From BMS3ABIN04 sp965554225 (GTDB lineage Bacteria; Bacteroidota; Ignavibacteria; Ignavibacteriales; Melioribacteraceae), in NCBI GenBank assembly GCA_965554225.1, contig CBEVZC010000017.1, positions 1 to 38,826 of the forward strand: DNA of 38,826 bases, read 5' to 3'. Shown one piece after another: positions 33,907 through 38,826 of the stretch (its first letter is position 1; the number at the start of each line of letters is the position of its first letter). The translations under genes were made by a program, and so were the position numbers. Below the pieces are notes generated by a model. It was not told where the DNA came from. It did not search any database and saw only the letters and a list, made by a program, of their open reading frames with translations.

Positions 33907-33926
33907 TCAGATTATATTTTTTTAAT

Positions 33927-33955
33927 TTGACAAAACGTCTTATTTTTTATAACTT
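33927..33955 (+). promoter_or_regulatory. Sigma-70-like promoter for the T9SS gene at 33997
   Basis: A perfect TTGACA at 33927-33932 is followed after 17 bases by TAACTT at 33950-33955, 41 bases before the ATG. The -35 match is exact and the -10 match moderate. It differs from the three TGTCAC-type sites, so this T9SS gene appears to be controlled separately. Confidence 0.5.
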
Positions 33956-33996
33956 CAAATAAATTAATTGACATTTATAAAATACTTGGAGATAGT

Positions 33997-35106
33997 ATGA
34001 AAATCAAAGCGGTTACTTATTTTTTAATTTTGTTTCTTTTTAGTTCGCTAATTTCGGGACAAATTATAATTACACAGTCAGATTTTACTTCTGTTTATAA
34101 AATTGGTAATACTTTTAAAAATTTTAGTGATACCTCAACAACATCAATTGATATAGGAAATACCGGGGGTGGAAATGCTTGGGATTTTAGCGGATTGATT
34201 CCCCAAGTTACTTTTGAAACCAACTATATTTCTCCCTCTGGTACACCTTTTGAAAGTACCTTTTCGGGCGCTGATGTTGCAAATTATTTTATATTAACTT
34301 ATGACAGCAGCGGAACAATGGGAACCAGCGAGACTTGGAGCTATTTCTCAAGCAGCGATGGCACAACTATTGGTTCGGGTACAATTAGCACTTCTACAAA
34401 TGGCAGCTCTGTCGACTCCAGCACAAGTGTCACAAAACATTTTCCGCCTTTTTTAGAGTTTGATTTTCCTATTGAAGCAAATAAAAATTGGAGCAAAAAA
34501 GATTCCTCTGAAACAATGTTGAATACTTCCGGGGGATCTTTTACAACAGTCGTTACAACCGTATACAATATTAAAGTAGATGCGTGGGGAACAATGAAAC
34601 TGCCAAGCGGTAATTCATACGAAGCATTAAGGTTAAGAGAGCAATCAACATCAACCACTTTTTTATTAGGTATTCCTATCTTCAGTTCTTCAACAGTTGA
34701 TTATTTTTTTATTTCAAAAACCGGAGAATCTTTATCAATATCAACAGAAAGTGACAACCCGCCTTCATCGGGAATAGTTAGCGGGACTATAGGTTGGAGC
34801 GAAAACAATGTTACATCTGTTGAAAAGCTTGATGCAATTCCAAATCAATTTGTATTGCAGCAGAACTATCCAAATCCGTTTAACCCTACAACAACCCTCA
34901 AATACTCTATACCCAAACAATCCCATGTAAACCTTAAAGTTTATAATTTATTGGGAAAAGAAGTTGCTTCATTGGTTAATAATTTACAATCCGCCGGTGT
35001 TTATAAATATTCTTTTGATGCTTCAAATTTGAGCAGCGGTATATATTTTGTTTCCTTACAGGCAGGGGATTTTTTACAAGTAAGGAAAATGACTTTGCTG
35101 AAATAA
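33997..35106 (+). CDS. Secreted protein with T9SS C-terminal sorting domain
   Basis: This 369-residue protein has a signal peptide (to LISGQ), a Ser/Thr-rich beta region of about 270 residues without a domain I recognise, and a T9SS sorting domain from about residue 280 (LQQNYPNPFNPTTT, LKVYNLLGKEVASL, SSGIYFVSLQAG, VRKMTLLK). It should be exported through the outer membrane by T9SS. TTGGAG lies just before the ATG. The sorting domain is the normal short form and serves as the reference for the insertion seen in the 17484-19118 gene. A long-loop inverted repeat follows the gene. Confidence 0.88.
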   Translation: MKIKAVTYFLILFLFSSLISGQIIITQSDFTSVYKIGNTFKNFSDTSTTSIDIGNTGGGNAWDFSGLIPQVTFETNYISPSGTPFESTFSGADVANYFILTYDSSGTMGTSETWSYFSSSDGTTIGSGTISTSTNGSSVDSSTSVTKHFPPFLEFDFPIEANKNWSKKDSSETMLNTSGGSFTTVVTTVYNIKVDAWGTMKLPSGNSYEALRLREQSTSTTFLLGIPIFSSSTVDYFFISKTGESLSISTESDNPPSSGIVSGTIGWSENNVTSVEKLDAIPNQFVLQQNYPNPFNPTTTLKYSIPKQSHVNLKVYNLLGKEVASLVNNLQSAGVYKYSFDASNLSSGIYFVSLQAGDFLQVRKMTLLK

Positions 35107-35110
35107 ATTG

Positions 35111-35162
35111 GACAAACCGCATGATTGCGTATGAATTAAAAACAAGATCGGTGTGGTTTGTC
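35111..35162 (+). terminator. Long-loop inverted repeat, weak terminator candidate
   Basis: GACAAACCGCA (35111-35121) pairs with TGTGGTTTGTC (35152-35162) with one G-T wobble across a 30-base loop, 5 bases after the T9SS stop codon. The stem is good but the T tract is poor, so it may be a weak terminator or an RNA-stabilising stem. Confidence 0.4.
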
Positions 35163-35236
35163 GTTCTAAATCTCGACCGTTTTTATCTATATAGCCGGGT
35201 TATTGGCAATAATATTAATAACAAAGGACAAATATC

Positions 35237-36208
35237 ATGAGATCTTCTAAAAATCACAACAGAGCAGTTTTCCGAATATTGGTGTTAACATGTGTATCGA
35301 CAATTTTTATTCTAATGCATTCTTGCAATAGTGATACAAAAGAAACATCATCTAAATCTACCAACAAAGAATTGGTAAATGTTATTGAAATAATAACAGA
35401 AAATATGGAATTTCAAGCTCCTGACACAATACCTTCCGGATGGACCACCTGGAAGTACATTAACAAATCAGTACAACCGCATTTTATCCTGATTGACGAT
35501 TACCCTGACAGCATTACTGTAAAAGAGTTTAAAAAAGAATTATTACCTCCTTTTGGAGAAGGTATAACCCTTCTATATGAAGGGAAAAAAGAGGAAGCTT
35601 TTGCCGCTTTTGGTAAAATTCCTGAATGGTATGGTGGTACAAAATGGCCCGGAGGAGTGGGTTTGATTTCTCCCGGGAAAACTGCGGAAACAACCTTAAA
35701 TTTAGAACCCGGTTATTATATTATCGAATGCTATGTAAAAATGAGCAACGGTATGTTTCATACCAATATGGGTATGTACAAAGAGCTCATTGTATCAGAT
35801 GAAAGATCCACCTTAAAAGAACCGACTGCGGATTTTTCCATTGATATTTCAAGTAAAAACGGAATTAAATTTAATCCACCTGCAAAGGCAGGCACATATG
35901 TGTTTTCAGTAAACTTTATAGATCAAAAAAAGTACGAAAATTTTGAAGGACATGATATAAACCTTGTGAGAATTGATGCAAATGCTGACATAACTAAAAT
36001 TGAAACCTGGATGAACTGGTTGAATCTAAATGGACTTATTGATCCGGTTCCCAAAGGTTTCACTTTCCTTGGTGGTGTTAATGATTCGCCTGCAGGTGCC
36101 AAAGCATATTTTAAAGCAAAACTTGAGCCCGGAAAATATGCATTGATTTCTGAAGTGCCAAATGCCTCAAGTAAAAACATGCTAAAAACATTTGAAATAA
36201 TTGATTGA
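35237..36208 (+). CDS. Lipoprotein with two cupredoxin-like domains
   Basis: This 323-residue protein has a lipoprotein-like signal ending ILMHSC (Cys30). Residues 45-190 resemble a plastocyanin-like beta sandwich (EIITENMEFQAPDTIPSGW, VQPHFILI, ECYVKMSNGMFHTNMGMYKELIV). A second, more divergent copy of similar strand order runs to the end (FSIDISSKNGIKFNPPAKAG, HDINLVRIDA, GKYALISEVPNAS). A histidine (PHF) and the H/M-rich strand FHTNMGM in the first copy could bind copper; the second copy has fewer candidate ligands. Family assignment is by pattern only. It has AAAGG upstream and stands alone. Confidence 0.65.
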   Translation: MRSSKNHNRAVFRILVLTCVSTIFILMHSCNSDTKETSSKSTNKELVNVIEIITENMEFQAPDTIPSGWTTWKYINKSVQPHFILIDDYPDSITVKEFKKELLPPFGEGITLLYEGKKEEAFAAFGKIPEWYGGTKWPGGVGLISPGKTAETTLNLEPGYYIIECYVKMSNGMFHTNMGMYKELIVSDERSTLKEPTADFSIDISSKNGIKFNPPAKAGTYVFSVNFIDQKKYENFEGHDINLVRIDANADITKIETWMNWLNLNGLIDPVPKGFTFLGGVNDSPAGAKAYFKAKLEPGKYALISEVPNASSKNMLKTFEIID

Positions 36209-36476
36209 TTTATAATGTAAAATTTACTATTGCCAACAATGTGTATAATTAATAGCGGTTTAAGTGATAAAACGAAAGATAAAATATAAAACAAAGGTCA
36301 GTACAAAACCGAAAGGTTCTTGAGTAGAAATCCGCTACTACTCATACACTATACCGATATATAATTATTTGATATTTGTAAACTAAAGTTATATATTCAT
36401 AAATAATGTTTTCTTTCCAGTATAGAGATCCGAATTAACAACAATTTATTTATAAAATTAATAGTGGAGAAATAAA
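36209..36476 (+). other. Leader region before the OmpA-family gene, with two small hairpins
   Basis: This 268-base spacer includes AACC-GAAA-GGTT at 36307-36318, a stem capped by a GNRA-type tetraloop, followed at once by GAGTAG/CTACTC (36322-36327 with 36338-36343). Side-by-side hairpins of this kind suggest a structured leader RNA, but no known riboswitch class is recognised and the stems are short. A GGAG site at 36465-36468 serves the OmpA gene. Confidence 0.35.
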
Positions 36477-37760
36477 ATGTTTGCCAAGAAATATATTTTA
36501 ATAGTACTTGGAGTATTTTTTATTAGTTCATTAACTCATGCACAATTTGATAATTTGCTTAAAAAAGCAAAGGAAAAAGTGAAAAGAAAAGTAGAACGGA
36601 AAATTGACAAAGGGATGGATAAAGGAATTGATGAGACTGACAAAGCAATATCGGAGGGTGTAGCTGGAGAAAACGATAAGGGAAAGAATACCAAAGATAA
36701 AACCGAATCAGCCAAAGAGGAGACTAAAAATACAGACTCTAAGTCGCCCAATGAATCGGTTGCTAAAAATGAGCAGCTTAAAGTATGGTCTAAATATAAT
36801 TTTGTTCCGGGAGATAAAATTATTTTTGAAGATAATCTTTCAAATGAGGAGAATGGCGAGTTTCCTTCTCGCTGGGATTTAACTGCCGGAAATGCTGAAA
36901 ATGCCATGTTAGGAAAATATAATATAATTAATTTTGCTAAGAGAGGAACTATTGTTAAACCTTTAATGGATAATGAGAGTTACCTTCCTGATATTTTTAC
37001 GCTTGAGTTTGATGCATATTTCGATAAAGAAGCCTCTATTAGATCACAAAGATACGAATTGCGGTTTTTTGATGGTGTTGTCTATAACACTAGAATTGCT
37101 AATAGCAACAAGCGCATGTACTCTATTGGAATTGGTTGGAATAAAGTACAAATGCATCTTCTTGGTGATGAAAATCGAAAATCTTATAAAGAGAAAAAAG
37201 CCTGGCCTGGCGGTTGGAAGCATATTGCTGTCTCGTTTAATAAAAGATCTCTAAAGTTATTTTTAGATCAAGATAGAATGCTGAATGTTCCTAATTTAGG
37301 ATATAAACCAAAAATGTTTTCGATTGGTGCGTATTTTGATAAAAGATATATTAAAATTGCCTCTATTAAAAACATTCGTCTTGCGGAAGGCGGCAAGAAA
37401 TTGTATGACAGAATTATGGCTGACGGAAAGTTTGTTACGAGAGGAATTCTGTTCGATGTAAATAAAGCTGATGTTAAGCCTGAATCGATGGGAGTGATAA
37501 ATAAAATTGTAAAGCTGATGAAAAAACATCCCGATCTAAAGTTTAGAATTGAAGGACATACCGATAGTGACGGCGAGAATTCATTTAATAAGAAACTATC
37601 TGAAGAAAGAGCTAAAGCGGTTAAAATTTTGCTGGTAGAGTCCGGAATAGATGCTTCCAGATTTGAATCGAAAGGATTTGGAGAAAGTAAACCGGTAGAC
37701 AGCAATACTACCCCTGAGGGTAAAGCTAATAATAGAAGGGTAGAGTTTATTAAGATTTAA
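36477..37760 (+). CDS. OmpA-family protein with Lys/Glu-rich linker and LamG-like domain
   Basis: This 427-residue exported protein has a signal peptide (to LTHAQ), then a Lys/Glu/Asp-rich segment at about 25-95 that looks helical or disordered. A beta-sandwich region at about 100-300 follows, like laminin-G/concanavalin domains (TLEFDAYFDKEASIR, GWKHIAVSFNKRSLKLFLDQDRM). An OmpA-type peptidoglycan-binding domain closes it from about 315 (ILFDVNKADVKPESM, RIEGHTDSDG, LSEERAKAVKILL, NNRRVEFIKI). It probably sits in the periplasm and links the cell wall to a glycan or protein partner. Confidence 0.87.
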   Translation: MFAKKYILIVLGVFFISSLTHAQFDNLLKKAKEKVKRKVERKIDKGMDKGIDETDKAISEGVAGENDKGKNTKDKTESAKEETKNTDSKSPNESVAKNEQLKVWSKYNFVPGDKIIFEDNLSNEENGEFPSRWDLTAGNAENAMLGKYNIINFAKRGTIVKPLMDNESYLPDIFTLEFDAYFDKEASIRSQRYELRFFDGVVYNTRIANSNKRMYSIGIGWNKVQMHLLGDENRKSYKEKKAWPGGWKHIAVSFNKRSLKLFLDQDRMLNVPNLGYKPKMFSIGAYFDKRYIKIASIKNIRLAEGGKKLYDRIMADGKFVTRGILFDVNKADVKPESMGVINKIVKLMKKHPDLKFRIEGHTDSDGENSFNKKLSEERAKAVKILLVESGIDASRFESKGFGESKPVDSNTTPEGKANNRRVEFIKI

Positions 37761-37942
37761 TCGCAATAAATAATTTAGTCTTAAACAGATTTTAAAAATT
37801 AATTATAAGCTCCTATTATTACAATTAAATTATAATAAATAGCTTTTGGTTAAAAATTATTTGATGCAATTTAGTTGCTTAAAACTTAAAAGTTTTGTAA
37901 AATTTCCAATAGGTTATTTTTAATTATTAATAAGGAGGCAAA

Positions 37943-38326
37943 ATGGCTTTAACAATGAAATATGGGCCGGTATTAGATAAGTGTAATCAATTCGGAATGA
38001 AAGATGCGCAGGTTAATGAAGAAGAGGGTGTTTTAAAACTATCAGGTACGGTTCACGATCAATATCAAAAAAATAAAATTTGGGATACAATTAAAGAAGT
38101 CGGTGGTGAAATGCCTGCTGATATTCAGGCGGATATTAAAACAGAGACAACAGATTATTATCATGTTCATGAAGTTGTGAGCGGTGATACGCTTGGAAAA
38201 ATTGCAAAAGAATATTTTAAGGATGCTTCAAAGTATACAAAGATATTTGAGGCAAATAGGGATCAATTAAGTAATCCCGATTTAATTAAAGTGGGACAAA
38301 AGCTAAAAATTCCTTTTGTCGATTAA
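37943..38326 (+). CDS. BON-LysM domain protein (Kbp/YgaU-like)
   Basis: This 127-residue protein has an N-terminal BON-like domain at about 5-68 (DAQVNEEEGVLKLSGTVHD) and a C-terminal LysM domain at about 73-124 (HEVVSGDTLGKIAKEYF, IFEANRDQLSNPDLIKVGQK). The same order and length occur in E. coli Kbp (YgaU), a cytoplasmic potassium-binding protein. It has no signal peptide, which agrees with a cytoplasmic place despite the LysM. A near-perfect Shine-Dalgarno AAGGAGG at 37932-37938 predicts high expression. A terminator follows. Confidence 0.9.
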   Translation: MALTMKYGPVLDKCNQFGMKDAQVNEEEGVLKLSGTVHDQYQKNKIWDTIKEVGGEMPADIQADIKTETTDYYHVHEVVSGDTLGKIAKEYFKDASKYTKIFEANRDQLSNPDLIKVGQKLKIPFVD

Positions 38327-38346
38327 ATTATAATATTTTTAAGATT

Positions 38347-38383
38347 AAAGCTGTCTCAAGCTAAAATTTGAGATAGCTTTTTT
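38347..38383 (+). terminator. Rho-independent terminator between the LysM and thioredoxin-like genes
   Basis: AAAGCTGTCTCAA (38347-38359) pairs with TTGAGATAGCTTT (38368-38380) with one wobble, followed by T residues to 38383. It ends the LysM gene transcript. The next ATG is only 6 bases further on. Confidence 0.85.
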
Positions 38384-38389
38384 ATTTCT

Positions 38390-38725
38390 ATGAAACAAAC
38401 CAATATTTTTACAGTAAAGGAATACGGTGATTTTATACAGAGACATCCGGGAGCCGTTTTGTATTTCAGCACACCTGAATGTAATGTTTGTAAAATTCTT
38501 AAACCGAAACTTCTGGAAATTTTAGATGAAGAATTTCCCGAATTAAAATTTGCTTATATAAATTGTAACGAAGCAAAAGAATTAGCTGCTCAGAATCAAA
38601 TTTTTGCTGTCCCGACAATCCTATTTTTATTTGATGGGAAAGAGACCTTGAGAAAATCAAGAAATATAAATCTTCTTATTCTGAAAGAAGAATTAAACCG
38701 ACCGTATGAATTGTTTTATAGATAA
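38390..38725 (+). CDS. Thioredoxin-like protein
   Basis: This 111-residue protein has a thioredoxin fold with redox pair C31-N-V-C34 (FSTPECNVCKIL), the cis-proline P75 in AVPTILFLFDG, and the usual beta-alpha order. CNVC differs from the classical CGPC of thioredoxin, and a further cysteine (C59, INCNEA) is present. It lacks a signal peptide, so it is cytoplasmic; it may reduce a particular partner rather than act as the main thioredoxin. The start ATG 38390 lies 6 bases after the terminator T tract, so no normal leader or Shine-Dalgarno sequence is visible. A tandem repeat begins after the stop codon. Confidence 0.87.
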   Translation: MKQTNIFTVKEYGDFIQRHPGAVLYFSTPECNVCKILKPKLLEILDEEFPELKFAYINCNEAKELAAQNQIFAVPTILFLFDGKETLRKSRNINLLILKEELNRPYELFYR

Positions 38726-38726
38726 A

Positions 38727-38826
38727 AATTACCAGGTTAGTAGGTTACCAAGTTAGCAAGTTGTAAAGTTAGCAAATTACCAGGTTAACAAGTTAGCAGG
38801 TTGCCAAGTTAGCAAATTACAAGGTT
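38727..38826. repeat. Degenerate tandem repeat with exact 8-base period, runs off the window
   Basis: From 38727 the sequence divides without slippage into 12.5 units of 8 bases. Typical units are AGTTAGCA (four exact copies), GGTTACCA, GGTTAACA, GGTTGCCA, AATTACCA and AGTTGTAA; the consensus is RGTTAGCA. The second and third T of each unit are invariant, while other positions vary. It starts one base after the thioredoxin-like stop codon and continues past the window end. It is not CRISPR-like, since there are no unique spacers. Confidence 0.85.

Noticed and set aside
34421..34440. Further TGTCAC sequence as a fourth promoter copy
   Set aside because: It lies inside the T9SS gene at 33997, lacks the TTTT extension, and has no WACTAW at 17 bases.
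37268..37705. Antisense frame of 145 codons within the OmpA-family gene
   Set aside because: The sense strand has a clear OmpA domain; the antisense product is Ser/Leu-rich in the manner of mirror frames and has no ribosome binding site.
38727..38826. CRISPR array
   Set aside because: Units are 8 bases without unique spacers and diverge continuously.

Overview
The window looks like a chromosomal segment of an Ignavibacteria-type member of the Bacteroidota/Chlorobiota group. The main evidence is three proteins ending in a type IX secretion (T9SS) sorting domain with the NYPNPFNP signature followed by a VYDILG-like strand. Supporting signs are AT-rich DNA, many signal peptides and lipoboxes, and families common in that group (DUF2911, DUF5777, TPR-CHAT, ADP-forming acyl-CoA synthetase). 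I saw no rRNA, tRNA, CRISPR array, phage genes or transposase. No gene-free stretch exceeds about 300 bases.

Layout. 1-5043 (+): DNA repair and housekeeping genes, recJ (5' end outside the window), yebC, ruvC, ruvA, then a NIF3-type metal protein paired with a coiled-coil zinc-ribbon protein. 5115-8238 (-): two small unknown proteins, a spacer rich in inverted repeats, radA, and a solitary MlaF-like ABC ATPase. 8462-11599 (+): an M1-type exported metallopeptidase and an Fsr-like MFS transporter. 11885-16053 (-): a long-form ispH, a DUF2911 protein, two lipoproteins and a PLP-dependent D-cysteine desulfhydrase/ACC deaminase relative. 16300-17453 (+): a lipoprotein and a small membrane protein.

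The centre of interest is 17484-28316. An ECF sigma factor (19186) is followed by a membrane-spanning protein with an HxxxCxxC anti-sigma motif on the cytoplasmic side and a predicted periplasmic TPR tail. Next comes a large exported TPR-CHAT protein, a caspase-like protease with a His/Cys pair and a C-terminal membrane anchor. The same two-part promoter-like element, TGTCACTTTT-N13-WACTAW, occurs three times with identical spacing: pointing left into the T9SS protein at 19118, directly after the sigma factor stop codon pointing into the anti-sigma/CHAT genes, and after the CHAT gene pointing right. The right-hand set encodes a DUF2892 membrane protein, a temptin-like T9SS protein, a CX4CH cytochrome-like lipoprotein, a YceI protein and a DUF5777 outer-membrane protein. 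I propose a self-contained envelope-sensing system in which a periplasmic CHAT protease controls the anti-sigma factor, and the sigma factor switches on cell-surface and secreted proteins. This resembles in outline the TPR-CHAT/ECF sigma coupling known from type III-E CRISPR, but there are no cas genes here.

28475-38826: an exported amidohydrolase (-), then (+) an ADP-forming acyl-CoA synthetase, glycogen synthase, a third T9SS protein, a two-domain cupredoxin-like lipoprotein, a LamG-like/OmpA fusion, a BON-LysM protein and a thioredoxin-like protein. The window ends in a 100-base degenerate tandem repeat with an exact 8-base period.
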